A program made the position numbers and the translations under genes. A DNA stretch of 64,000 nt from Panopea generosa. Taxonomy: Eukaryota; Mollusca; Bivalvia; Adapedonta; Hiatellidae. The notes under the pieces were generated by a model, which saw nothing but the letters and a program-made list of their open reading frames with translations, was not told where the DNA came from and did not search any database. The DNA lies in contig CM055901.1 in assembly GCA_029582155.1 (NCBI GenBank), positions 38,678,616 through 38,742,615 of the forward strand, written 5' to 3'. Below, in pieces: positions 35,632 through 47,899 of this stretch (its first letter is position 1; every line of letters begins with the position of its first letter).

Positions 35632-38460
35632 CCATCTTTGATAGTGATATTGATATTTATGCCCTAAACATGTCTAATGCCATAAAACCATTAGCTGAAG
35701 AAACGATACCGTCAAAAATTGTAAATATAAGACTGACCGTCCATGGCTTCATAATGAAATAAGAAAGAAAATGCGACTGAGAAAACGAACTTATGACAAA
35801 GCAAAAAAGACAAACATAGAAAATAATTGGCTAATTTACAGAAAAATATGCAACGAAGTCACATTATTAGAACGAAATAGTAAAAACAAATATTTTAACA
35901 AACTTGCACACAAACTCAAAATATCTCAAGCTCGGACTGGTGGAAAACACTAAAAACTTTTATCAAACCAAAACAATCAAATTCAATCCCAACATTAAAA
36001 AGGAACGACATATTATACACTGACGACTATGAAAAGGCTAACATTTTAAATGATTTCTTCACATCCCAAACTTTTCTTAACGATGAACATAAAGCCTTAC
36101 CTGATATTCCTATTTGTCAAACAAGACCTCAAATAAATACTATTAACATTACACCATTAGAGGTTAAATCTACTCTTCAAACGCTAAAACTGGGAAAGGC
36201 ATCTGGCCCAGACTCTATAAATAATTATTTACTCAAAGAGCTTTCACATGAATTATCTTTTCAACAGATCTATTCAAACATGTACTGTTCCAAAATTATG
36301 GAAAACTGCAAATGTTAGTGCAATTTTTAAAAAAAACGACCCTTACGATGTATCAAATTATCGTCCTATTTCTCTTCTTTGTTGCATTGAAAAAGTTATG
36401 GAAAAAATTATTCATAAACATATATTTAACTTTTTCACTAGACATAACATTATAACAGCACTTCAGTCTGGCTTTGTCCCGAACGATTCAACTGTTAACC
36501 AGTTAGTTATACAATACCTTTTGTAAGGCCCTGGATGAAGGTAAAGAAATACGTACTGTCTTTTGTGACATATCTAAAGCTTTTGACAGGGTTTGGCACA
36601 AGGGACTCCTTATTAAACTAAATGCTGTTGGAATAACAGGAACTCTCCTATTATGTTTATCTAATTACCTAGAAAATCGTAATCAATGTGTTGTCATATC
36701 CGGCTGTACATCCGATATGTCTAGTTTGAAAGCCGGGGTACCCCAGGAATCTCTATCCTATGGCCTCTGTTGTTCCTTGTCTATATAAATGATATTGTAG
36801 AAAATATAAGCTCATCCATAAAATTATTTGCTGATGATACTAGTCTTTTTATTATAGTAGAATCACCAGATCTTGCCGCTTCTATGTTAAGTTCTGATCT
36901 CAGAAAAATTCACAACTGGGCTGATAAATGGCTTGTTAATTTTAATCCAAATAAAACAAAATCGATGGTTATTACCCATAAAATCAACAAACCGATACAT
37001 CCAAATATTTCTATGAATCAAACTGTTATACAAGACGTTATTACTCATAAACATCTGGGCCTTACTTTTTCTAATAATGGATCATGGCATGAACACATTC
37101 AATACTATAAAAGAAAAGGCATGGAAAAGAAAAAACATTTTGCGACTTTTAAAATTTCAATTAGATAGAAAATCACTTGAGATTATATATACTACTTTTA
37201 AACGTCCAATTTTAGAATATGCTAACATTGTCTGGGATAATTGCACTTTGTATGAAGTTAATGAAATAAAAAAGATTCAGTTGGAAGCAGCAAGAATAGT
37301 AACAGGAGCAACAAAACTTGTTTCTATATTAGCTCTGTACAAAGAGACCTGTTGGGAATCTTTAAAAATAAGAAGACAAAAACACAAAGTTATCCTTTAT
37401 TACAAAATGCATAATGGATTATCTCCTTCATACCTATGTTCACTATTACCTGAAAATGTTGGGAATCTTGTTGGCTATAACATTCGAAATGCACAAGACC
37501 TTAGGACGTTTTCATGTAATACTCGATTATATTTTAATTCATTCTTACCTTCTTCTGTGCATGAATGGAATAATGTTCCTCACCTCATAAGAGAGTCACC
37601 TTCCCTTAATATATTCAAATCAAATATTTACGCTAATAAACAAAAGGTTCCAAATCATTATACAGGAAACCGAACTGCCCAAATATATCATACACAACTT
37701 CGTACAAATTGCAGTAACTTGAATCAACATTTATTCAATAAAAATATAGGTGCAAGTCCAAATTGTCTTTATGGTGAAATTGAGGACACATATTATTTAT
37801 TCAGGTGCAGACTATTTCACCAATATAGACAAAGAATGATGACTGAAATAAAATTAGCTTATCCACATGATCCTTCCTTGAATGATCTTCTGTATGGTAA
37901 TGAAAATCTTACACTAACTGACAACAACTCGATTTTCATGACAGTTCAAAATTATATTATAAAGACCAAACGTTTTGAGTATCGCAAACAGTTAAATAGA
38001 TAATGACTTGTTACGTTTTTTACTTACTTAATTATAACAACACGCCTCTATTTGATCTTGGATAGTAAGAAACAATGGTTAATGAATGGATTGGATTGAT
38101 AAACATAAACTTGCAAAATACCTATCCCCTGTATCTGAATGAACCGATAAAGAAAATAAAATCAGTGGAATCTCTTTCTTTCTTTCCTTCTCTTCAACCA
38201 ATACTCTCTTTTTTATTTTTTTAAATATTCTGAATAAACTATTATTTCTTTAATCAATATTTGCACATTTGGCCAAATTGAAATTATTTCTGAACAGTAT
38301 GATAAAGTCTATAAGAAATGTAAAATAACTGTTATGGAAGCAGATTTACACAAGCTTCTAAAGCTTTTTTCTGTATCCTTTCCACATAATTCGTTAAACG
38401 TATGACTTTATTGTTAAATGTATGCTAAATATATGTACTTATGTGAATAAAATATTGTTT
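35632..38460 (+). mobile_element. LINE-3rd copy, 5'-truncated, reverse transcriptase
   Basis: This is a non-LTR retrotransposon on the + strand, truncated at its 5' side into the minisatellite. It reads: linker 'PWLHNEIRKKMRLRKRTYD' (about 35740-35800), 'LKLGKASGPDSINN' (about 36190), RT motifs 'NYRPISLLCCIEKVMEKII' (36355-36415), 'ALQSGFVPNDSTVNQL' (36455-36505), 'VFCDISKAFDRVWHKGLL' (36560-36610) and catalytic 'FADDTSLF' near 36830. The C-terminal domain is one open frame at 37077-38003 ('YANIVWDNCT', 'YLFRCRLFHQYR'). Frames change near 35940, 36240-36260, 36525, 36745 and about 37100, so it is inactive. The 3' end, after an AATAAA near 38447, meets the next minisatellite at about 38460. 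Style is Jockey/CR1-like and different from the other two LINEs. Confidence 0.9.
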
Positions 38461-38465
38461 AAACT

Positions 38466-39335
38466 AATTATAAAGGGTGAGTACTGAGTGTTGTTTCCTG
38501 GGTAGAAGTAGTACTGAGTGTTGTTTCCTGGGTAGAACTAGTACTGAGTGTTGTTTCCTGGGTAGAAGTAGTACTGAGTGTTGTTTCCTGAGATGAACCA
38601 GTACTGAGTGTTGTTTCCTGGGTAGAACGAGTACTGAGTGTTGTTTCCTGGGTAGAAACAGTACTGAATGTTGTTTCCTGGGTAGAAGTAGTACTGAATG
38701 TTGTTTCCTGGGTAGAACTAGTACTGAGTGTTGTTTCCTGGGTAGAAGTAGTACTGAGTGTTGTTTCCTGAGATGAACCAGTACTGAGTGTTGTTTCCTG
38801 GGTAGAACGAGTACTGAGTGTTGTTTCCTGGGTAGAAACAGTACTGAATGTTGTTTCCTGGGTAGAAGTAGTACTGAATGTTGTTTCCTGGGTAGAAACA
38901 GTACTGAGTGTTGTTTCCTTGGTATAAGTAGTACTGAGTGTTGTTTTCTTGGTAAAACTAATACTGAGTGTTGTTTCCTGAGATGAACCAGTACTAAGTG
39001 TTGTTTCCTGAGATGAACCAGTACTGAGTGTTGTTTCCTGAATAGAAACAGTACTGAATGTTGTTTCCTGGGTAGAACTAGTACTGAATGTTGTTTCCTG
39101 CGTAAAACTAGTACTTAGTGTCATTTCCTGGATAGAATTAGTACTGAGTGTTGTTTCCTGAGTAGAAACAGTACTGAATGTTGTTTCCTGGGTAGAACTA
39201 GTACTGAATGTTGCTTCCTGCGTAAAACTTGTACTTAGTGTCATTTACTGGGTAGAATTAGTACTGAATGTTGTTTCCTGGGTAGAACTAGTATTTAGTG
39301 TTGTTTCCTGGGAAGAATTAGTTCTGAGTGTTGTT
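38466..39335. repeat. 30 bp minisatellite, segment 1
   Basis: The unit is GTACTGAGTGTTGTTTCCTG plus GGTAGAACTA (30 bp), about 29 copies, with variants that recur as 5-7-unit blocks (for example 38580-38700 and 38760-38880). The minus-strand Thr/Ser-rich ORF (repeating STQETTLSTS) spans it because the unit is a multiple of three. Confidence 0.95.
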
Positions 39336-41633
39336 TTTAGCTCTACTGGCCAAAGGCCAGAAGTGCTTATGCGATGACGCGTTGTCTGTCGTCCGTCGTC
39401 TGTCGTCAGACGTCTGTCGTCTGTTAGCAGCACTTTCTCTGAAACCACTAGGCCAATTAAACTGAAACTTCACATGGATGTTTCTATTGCATATGAGACT
39501 AAACAGAAGATTTTTTTTTTTTATCTGAAATTCAAGATGGCCACCATTACTAAAAATAGTCCAAAACTTAAAAAATCTTCTTCTCATGAATGGCCCAACA
39601 GATTTTCAAAATTTTTATGTAGTAATGATGACCAACTATAGTTTTGTTAGATTTGTTCAAATGCTGTTCCTAGGGTTAAATATGACCTCGCCCTGAGGGA
39701 TCAATTAGGGGACACATGTCATTATAATATTTTTTTTTTTTTTTATACCCCCGACAAACGAAGTTTGAGGGGGTATATTGGAGTCACCCTGTGGTCGGTC
39801 TGTCGGTCAGTCTGTCCGTTGCAATTTTCCTTGTCCGGAGCATCACTTGAAAAGTACTGGATGGAATTTCATGAAACGTCATACAATGGTAGAATATAAT
39901 GAGAGGAAGTGCAGTGTACAAGAAACATAACTCTATTCTTGCTATTTACAGAGTTATTGCCCTTTGATATATTTCCCTTGTCCGGAGCATTACTTTTAAA
40001 GTACTGGATGGAATTTCATCAAACTTCATACAATGGTAGAATATAATGACAGGAAGTGCAGTGTACAGGAAACATAACTCTATTCTTGCTAATTACAGAG
40101 TTATTGCCCTTTGATATATTTCCCTTGTCCGGAGCATTACTTTTAAAGTACTGGATGGAATTTCATCAAACTTCATACAATGGTAGAGTATAATGACAGG
40201 AAGTGCAGTGTACAGGAAACATAACATTTATTGATTGCCATGAAAGCTTATACACTGCACAATGATTAAAAAGACCGTTTTTAATTTTAACAAAACCATA
40301 AAAAAATTAACAATACAAAAAACTCAATCCATAACATTCTCTTTTATTAAGTTTTTTTTTTGTCTGGAGCATAACTTTAAAACTATTGGATATAATTTAA
40401 TAAAACTTCATACAATGGTAAACCATTTTCTGTCATGGCGGCGTTCGGGGGTATTCATCACCTTCAGTGATAGCTCTAGTTTTTTTTAAAATGGAAATGA
40501 TTTTGCCTATATCTTCACAGAAGCATTGTTTGGTGAAGGAGGTTCAGATTTGTAAAAATGACTGGGTTCCACTGTCTTAAGGGGTCAGGAGGGGCCCCAA
40601 AAGGGTAAAAATTGGGAATTACTAAATTTGTTTTTTTAAAGAACCGGTATGTCAGATTTGTTCATATTTTGCATAAATTATCCCTATGTGTAGGGGTTTG
40701 ATTGCAGATAAGAGTTTAGGGGCTAAAATTTATAGGGGCCCTGTAAGGGGACTTAGAATTTTACATAGGGATACTATGGGAAAACAGAAAATTTTCTTTT
40801 TCTTTCATTTGTTTTGAAACCACTAGGCCAATTAAACTGAAATTTCACACGCATGTTTCTTTTGCGTAGGAGACTATACAGAAGATTTTTTTTTTATCTG
40901 AAATTCAAGATGGCCGCTGTTACTAAAAAACTTAAAAAATCTTCTTCTCATGAACGGCCCAACAGATTTTCAAAATGTTTATGTAGTAATGATGACCAAC
41001 TATAGTTTTGTTAGATTTGTTCAAAAAGTGTCCCTAGGGTTAAATATGACCCCGCCCCGAGGGTTCAATTAGAGGACACATGTTATTATAATATTTTTTT
41101 TTTTTTTTTTTTATAAAATGGAAATGATTTTGCCTATATCTTCACAGAAGCATTGTTTGGTGAAGGAGGTTAAGATTTGTAAAAAATGACTGGGTTCCAC
41201 TGTCTTAAGGGGTCAGGAGGGGCTCCAAAAGGGTACAAATTGGGAATTACTAAATTTGTTTTCTTAAGAACCGGTATGTCAGATTTGTTCATATTTGGCA
41301 TAAATTATCCCTGTGTGTAGGGGTTTGATTGCAGATAAGAATTTAGGGGCTAAAATATATAGGGGCCCTGTAAAGGGGACTTAGAATTTTACGTAGGGAT
41401 ACTGTGGGAAAACAGAAAATTCTCTTTTTTTTCATTTATTCTGAAACCACTAGGCCAATTAAATTGAAACTTCACATGGATGTTTCTGTTGCATAGGAAA
41501 CTATACAAAAGATTTTTTTTTTCTATCTAAAATTCAAGATGGCTGATGTTTCTATGGCATAGTAGAATTTCAAAAAGTGCTATGGCCACTATGAGTCAGT
41601 AGAGCGTCCTCAGGCCCTCTTGGGCCTCTTGTT
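39336..41633 (+). mobile_element. Hairpin-ended element A inside the 30 bp array
   Basis: It starts TTTAGCTCTACTGGCC with hairpin CTGGCC AAA GGCCAG (39345-39359) and ends with AGTAGAGC (complement of the start GCTCTACT), hairpin AGGCCC TCTT GGGCCT and CTTGTT (41600-41633). The interior has two and a partial third unit of about 630 bp ('GAAACCACTAGGCCAATTAA' through 'GGAAAACAGAAAATT'), the first split by element B. It is non-coding. The 30 bp array resumes on the other side. Confidence 0.75.
39741..40482 (+). mobile_element. Hairpin-ended element B nested in element A
   Basis: It begins in a T-run with hairpin ATACCCCC…GGGGGTAT (39745-39776), followed by GTCGGTCTGTCGGTCAG. Three imperfect units of about 150-180 bp ('CCTTGTCCGGAGCAT', 'AAAGTACTGGATGGAATTTC') follow. 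It ends with hairpin ATCAC CTTCA GTGAT and AGCTCTAGTT (40456-40482). It is non-coding. It shares the two-hairpin, T-rich-junction design with element A but no sequence. Confidence 0.65.
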
Positions 41634-41635
41634 AT

Positions 41636-43512
41636 GGGTAGAAGTAGTACTGAGTGTTGTTTCCTGGGTAGAAGTAGTACTGAGTGTTGTTTCCAGGGTA
41701 AAACTAGTACTTAGTGTTGTTTCCTGGGCAGAACTGGTACTGAGTGTTGTTTCCTAAGTAGAACCAGTACTGGGTTGTTTCCTGGGACAACTGTTTAAAC
41801 AAGCCAAAATAATATATTGAAAAGGGATTTCCTAACTTCGGCTACATGCTTAGGTTAGACTAAAATAGATTTCCCGCTTAAAATTGCAACATATTTGTGA
41901 TGTGTCAAATTGGTCACATGATTTCATTTAATTTTAATTTGATCTGTTTTACAGGACTGGTTTACTCATGATAAACAATGTTTCATCTTAGAAAAAGTAC
42001 GAATGACGACACATAGGTCGTCGAACAGTATTTAAGTGCTTTCTATTTATAGAATGGGGATTTCGTTTGGACTTTACCAATCTAATTTAAATATCGATTT
42101 TGTCATGTTTTGGATGGTTTGACATACCAAACCATTGGGATTGTGTTATCTATGATAATCAGAGGCATTTTATCCATTTAAAAAATAATTTATTTTTTTT
42201 TATATATTTATAGCGTTTTTTTCTCATATACTCACTTTAAAATTATAATTGATCATCAAACTTTCACGACAGCACAATGACTAGTTACAGAGAAACAGGG
42301 CAATTCTCAGCCCATTTTCTGGGTAGAACCAGTACTGAGTGTTGTTTCCTGGGTAGAACCAGTACTGAGTGTTAGTGTTATTTCCTGAGTAGAACTGGTA
42401 CTGAATGTTATTTCCTGGGTAAAACTAGTACTGAGTGTTGTTTCCTGAGTAGAACCGGTACTGAGTGTTATTTCCTGGGTAAAACTAGTACTAAGTTTCA
42501 CTTCCTGGGTAGAATTAGTACTGAGTGTTGTTTCCTAAGTAGAACCAGTACTGGGTTGTTTCCTGGGTAGAAGTAGTACTGAGTGTTGTTTCCTGGATAA
42601 AACTAGTACTAAGTGTTGTTTCCAGGGTACAAGTAGTACTGAGTGTTGTTTCCTGGGTAGAAGTAGTACTAAGTGTTGTTTCCTGGGTAGAAACAGTACT
42701 GAGTGTTGTTTCCTGTGTAAAACTAGTACTAAGTGTTTTTTTCCTGAGTAGAACTAGTACTGAGTGTTGTTTCCTGCGTAGAAGTAGTACTGAGTGTTGT
42801 TTTCTGGGTAGAAGTAGTACTGAGTGTTGTTTTCATAGGGTAGAAGTAGTACTGAGTGTTGTTTCCTGGGTAGAAGTAGTACTGAGTGTTGTTTCCAGGG
42901 TAAAATAGTACTTAGTGTCGTTTCCTTGGCAGAATTAGTACTGAGTGTTGTTTCCTAAGTAGAACCAGTACTGGGTTGTTTCCTGGGACATCTGTTTAAA
43001 TATGCCAAAATAATATATTGAAAAGGGATTTCCTAACTTCGGCTATGTGCCTAGGTTAGACTAAATAGATTTCCCGCTCAAAATTGCAACATATTTGTGA
43101 TGTGTCAAATGGGTCACATGATTTCATTTGATTTTAATTTGATCTGTTTTACATGTTTACTCATGATAAACAATGTTTCATCTTAGAAAAAGTACGAATG
43201 ACGACACATAGGTCGTCGAACAGTATTTAAGTGCTTTCTATTTATAGAATGGGGATTTCGTTTGGACTTTACCAATCTAATTTAAATATCGATTTTGTCA
43301 TGTTTTGGACGGTTTGACATACCAAACCATTGGGATTGTGTTATCTATGATAATCAGAGGCATTTTATCCATTTTAAAAATAATTTTATTTTTTTATATA
43401 TTTATAGCGTTTTTTTCTCATATACTCCCTTTAAAATTATAATTGATCATCAAACTTTCATGACACCACAATGACTAGTTACAGAGAAACAGGGCAATTC
43501 CCAGCCAATTTC
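41636..43512. repeat. 30 bp array with two copies of a 525 bp spacer block (higher-order repeat)
   Basis: Minisatellite stretches at 41636-41786 and 42312-42986 alternate with non-minisatellite blocks 41787-42311 and 42987-43512. The blocks are near-identical ('GAAAAGGGATTTCCTAACTT', 'CATAGGTCGTCGAACAGTAT', 'GGTTTGACATACCAAACCAT'), differing by scattered substitutions and a few short indels. The repeat period is about 1.2 kb. The blocks have no ORF. Confidence 0.85.
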
Positions 43513-44053
43513 TGGGTAGAACCAGTACTGAGTGTTAGTGTTATTTCCTGAGTAGAACTGGTACTGAGTGTTATTTCCTGGGTAAAACTAGTACAAAGTG
43601 TCACTTCCTGGGTAGAAATAGTACTGAGTGTTGTTTCCTACGTAGAACCAGTACTGGGTTGTTTCCTGGGTAGAAGTAGTACTGAGTGTTGTTTCCTGGA
43701 TAGAACTAGTACTAAGTGTTGTTTCCAGGGTAGAAGTAGTACTGAGTGTTATTTCCTGGGTAGAAGTAGTACTAAGTGTTGTTTCCTGGGTAGAAACAGT
43801 ACTGAGTGTTGTTTCCTGGGTAGAACTAGTACTGAGTGTTGTTTCCTGAGTAGAACTAGTACTGAGTGTTGTTTCCTGGGTAGAATTAGTACTGATTGTT
43901 GTTTTCTGGGTAGAAGTAGTACTAAGTGTTGTTTCCTGAATAGAACTAGTACTGAGTGTTGTTTCCTGGGTAGAAGTAGTACTAAGTGTTGTTTCCTGAG
44001 TAGAGCTAGTACTGAGTGTTGTTTCCTGGGTAAAAGTAGTACTGAGTGTTGTT
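43513..44053. repeat. 30 bp minisatellite, segment 3
   Basis: It continues the same unit after the second spacer block, about 18 copies, up to the second copy of element A. Confidence 0.93.
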
Positions 44054-44416
44054 TTTAGCTCTACTGGCCAAAGGCCAGAAGTTCTTATGCGCCTTGTCTG
44101 TAGTCCTTCGTCTGTCGTCTGTTAGCAGCACTTTCTCTGAAACCACTTGGCCAATTAAACTGAAACTTCACATGCATGTTTCTGTTGCATAGTTAAAAAC
44201 GTAAAAAATCTTCTTCTCATGAACGGCCAAGCATATTTTCAAAATGTTTATGTAGTTATGATGACCAACTATAGTTTTGTTAGACTTGTTCAAATCTTGT
44301 CCCTAGGATTAAAAATGACCCTGCCCTGATATTTCTATTGCATAGGAGAATTTCAAAAAGTGCTATGACCACTATAAGTCAGTAGAGCGTCCTCAGGCCC
44401 TCTTGGGCCTCTTGTT
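44054..44416 (+). mobile_element. Short copy of hairpin-ended element A
   Basis: Its ends are identical to element A (TTTAGCTCTACTGGCC start; CTTGGGCCTCTTGTT end) but most of the interior is missing (362 bp versus 2.3 kb). It joins the 30 bp array at the same position of the unit as the long copy (…GTGTTGTTT|TTAGCTC). Confidence 0.75.
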
Positions 44417-44417
44417 C

Positions 44418-45205
44418 TGGGAATAACTAGTACTATGTGTTGTTTCCTGGGTAGAAGTAGTACTGATAGTTGTTTCTGGGTAGAAGTAGTACTAAGTGTT
44501 GTTTCCTTGGTAGAAACAGTACTGAGTGTTGTTTCCTGGGTAGAAGTTGTACTGAGTGTTGTTTCCTGGGTAGAAGTAGTACTGAGTGTTGTTTCCTGGG
44601 TAGAACTAGTACTGAGTGTTGTTTCCTGGGTAGAAGTAGTACTGAGTGTTGTTTTCTTGGTAGAAGTAGAACTAAGTGTTGTTTCCTTGGTAAAAACAGT
44701 ACTGAGTGTTGTCTACTGGGTAGAAGTAGTACTAAGTGTTGTTTCCTGAGTAGAACTAGTACTGAGTGTTGTTTCCTGGGTAAAAGTAGTACTGAGTGTT
44801 GTTTTCTGGGTAGAACTAGTACTATGTGTTGGTTTCCTGGATAGAAGTAGTACTAAGTGTTGTTTCCTGGGTAGAAACAGTACTGATTGTTGTTTCCTGG
44901 GTAGAAGTAGTACAGAGTGTTGTTTCCTGGGTAGAACTAGTACTAAGTGTTGTTTCCTGAGTTAAACCAGTACTGAGTGTTGCTTCCTGGGTAGAACCAA
45001 TACTGAGTGTTGTTTCCAGTACTGAGTGTTCTGGGTAGAAGTAGTACTAAGTGGTGTTTCCTGGGTAGAACTGTACTGAGTGTTGTTTATTGGTAGAACC
45101 AGTACTGAGAGTTGTTTCCTTGGTAGAAGTAGTACTAAGTGTTGTTTCCTGGGTAGAAACAGTACTGAGTGTTGTTTCCTTAGTAGAATCAGTACTAAGT
45201 GTTAT
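44418..45205. repeat. 30 bp minisatellite, segment 4
   Basis: About 26 units, becoming irregular after 44990, where partial units and indels appear before the array ends. The two overlapping + strand ORFs here (VVSWVEVVLS and CCFLGRSSTE repeats) are frame by-products of the 30 bp period. Confidence 0.93.
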
Positions 45206-45694
45206 TTTTGAGAGACCATCAGGTTGAGCTGTTGATCGAACTTGCAACGGGCAGTTGTTTTTGTTAGCCTGTTGATCTGCTGCTTTTACAAAAATGCAAA
45301 TTTTGTGGCGCAAATCACAGTTTGCGATGAAATTTTGTGTACACTATGATGTATAGATGTATGTGACATAAACAAATATTTTGTGTACAAGATTTGGTTA
45401 GTGTAAATAATCATCATAATGTGTGTGCCCTAGACCCGAACCATGAGGAGTTTTGGCCCGTAAACTTATATTTATCTGTTGATTGTCATACTGAAACTTG
45501 TGTTGCAAACTTCATCCATAGTTTGTGTTTCATTTCAATGAAACTTGGTGTACACTTTAAACATGATGGGCAGTTTTGTGTAACATGTATTTTTCCAGCT
45601 ATTTTTTCATTTCTTTATCTTTAAATCAAATTGGGTCATTTATTTTGAATTTATGGCTGAATCTATATTCAAAAGAACCTTAACTTGCTTCTTA
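45206..45694. other. Non-repetitive spacer between two arrays
   Basis: A short + strand ORF (45394-45624) has no recognisable motif. The minus strand near 45230-45250 has GCAAGTTCGATCAAC, box B-like, but no box A partner at tRNA spacing. Nothing firm is supported. Confidence 0.4.
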
Positions 45695-47899
45695 GGCTTA
45701 CTGCAGTGCTTTATCTTGATGGAGGCAATGAGGGGATAAAGATCATTTTCATTGATATGTTTACTTACTGCTTAGGCTTACTGCAGTGCTTCATTGTGAT
45801 GGAGGCATTGAGGGGATAAAGATCATTCTCATTGATATGTTTAAATGCTGCTTAGTCTTACTGCAGTGCTTCATTGTGATGGAGGCATTGAGGGGATAAA
45901 GATCATTCTCATTGATATGTTTAAATGCTGCTTAGTCTTACTGCAGTGCTTCATTGTGATGGGGGCATTGAGGGAGTATAGGTCATTCTGATTGATATGT
46001 TTACTTGCTGCTTAGGCATACTGCAGTGCTTCATTGTGATGGGGGCACTGAGGGAGTATAGGTCATTCTGATTGATATGTTTACTTACTGCTTAGGCTTA
46101 CTGCAGTGCTTCATTGTGATGGAGGCATTGAGGGGATATAGATCATTCTCATTGATATGTTTACTTGCTACTTTGGCTTACTGCAGTGCTTCATTGTGAT
46201 GGAGGCATTGAGGGGATATAGATCATTCTCATTGATATGTTTACTTGCTGCTTAACCTTACTGCAGTGCTTCATTGTGATGGGGGCATTGAGGGGGTGTA
46301 GATCATTCTCATTAATATGTTTACTTGCTGCTTAGGCTTACTGCAATGCTTCATTGTGATTGGGTCATTGAAGGGGTATAATTATTTCTCATTGATATGT
46401 TTACTTGCTGCTTAGGCTTACTGCAGTGCTTCATTGTGATATTGGCATTGAGGGGATATTGATAATGCTTATTGATATGTTTACTTGCTGCATAGGCTTT
46501 TCTGCAGTGCTTCATTGTGATGGGGGCATTGAGGGGATATAGATCATTCTCATTGATATGTTTACTTGCTGCTTAACCTTACTGCAGTGCTTCATTGTGA
46601 TGGGGGCATTGAGGGGGTGTAGATCATTCTCATTGATATGTTTACTTGCTGCTTAGACTTACTGCAGTGCTTCATTGTGATGGGGGCATCAAGGGGTGTA
46701 GATCAATCTCATTGATATGTTTACTTGCTGCTTAGGCTTACTGTTGTGCTTCATTGTGATGGAGGCATTGAGGGGATATAGATCATTCTCATTGATATGT
46801 TTACTTGCTCCTTAGACTTACTGCAGTGCTTCATTGTGATGGGGGCATCAAGGGGTGTAGATCAATCTCATTGATATGTTTACTTGCTGCTTAGGCTTAC
46901 TGTTGTGCTTCATTGTGATGGAGGCATTGAGGGGATATAGATCATTCTCATTGATATGTTTACTTGCTCCTTAGACTTACTGCAGTGCTTCATTGTGATG
47001 GGGGCATCAAGGGGTGTAGATCAATCTCATTGATATGTTTACTTGCTGCTTAGGTTTACTGCAGTGCTTTATTATGATGGGGGCATTGAAGGGGTATAGA
47101 TCATTCTCATTGATATGTTTACTTGCTTCTAAGACTTACTGCAGTGCTTCATTGTGATGGGGGCATCAAGGGGGTGCAGATCATTCTCATTGATATGTTT
47201 AGTTGCTGCTTAGGCTTACTGCAGTGCTTTATTGTGATGGGGGCTTTAAGGGGCTGTAGATCATTCTCATTGATATGTTTACTTGCTGCTTAGGCTAACT
47301 GCAGTGCTTCATTGTGATGGGGGGCTTTGAGGGGGTCTATATCATTACCATTGATATGTTTACTTGCTGTTAAGCTGACTGCAGTGCTTCATTGTGATGG
47401 GGGCATCGAGGGATGTAGATCATTCTCACTGATATGTTTACTTGCTGCTTAGGCTTACTGCAGTGCTTTATTGTGATGAGAGCATCGAGGGGGTATAGAT
47501 CATTCTCATTGATATGTTTACTTGCTGCGTAGGCTTATTGCAGTGATTCATTGTGATGGGGGCATTGAGGAGGTGTAGATTATTCTCATTGATATGTTTA
47601 CTTGCTGCTTAGACGTACTGCAGTGCTTCATTGTGATGGAGGCATTGATGGTTTGTAGATTATTCTCATTGGTATGTTTACATTCTGCTAAGGCTTACTG
47701 CAGTGCTTCATTGTGATGGAGGCATTGAGGGGGTGTAGATTATTCTCATTGATATGTTTACTTGCTGCTTAGGCTTACTGCAGTGCTTCATTGTGATGGA
47801 GGCATCGAGGGGGTGTAGATCATTCTCATTGATATGTTTACTTGCTGCTTAAGGATATTGCAGTGATTCATTGTGATGGGGGCATTGAGGAGGTGTAGA
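45695..47899. repeat. 80 bp minisatellite, block 1 (about 27 copies)
   Basis: The unit includes TTACTGCAGTGCTTCATTGT, GATGGGGGCATTGAGGGGG, TATAGATCATTCTCATTGAT and ATGTTTACTTGCTGCTTAGG. Units diverge by 5-15% and several 2-3-unit blocks are repeated in order (for example 46640-46860 and 46810-47010). Interrupted at 47900 by a DNA transposon. Confidence 0.95.

Noticed and set aside
38468-39244. Long minus-strand Thr/Ser-rich ORF (258 codons) resembling a mucin
   Set aside because: It coincides exactly with a 30 bp array. A unit divisible by three without a stop keeps one frame open by default, no splice sites or start context support it, and similar by-products occur in the other 30 bp arrays.
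44435-44844. Two overlapping + strand ORFs with VVSWVEVVLS and CCFLGRSSTE repeats
   Set aside because: Alternative frames of the same 30 bp array; no gene context.
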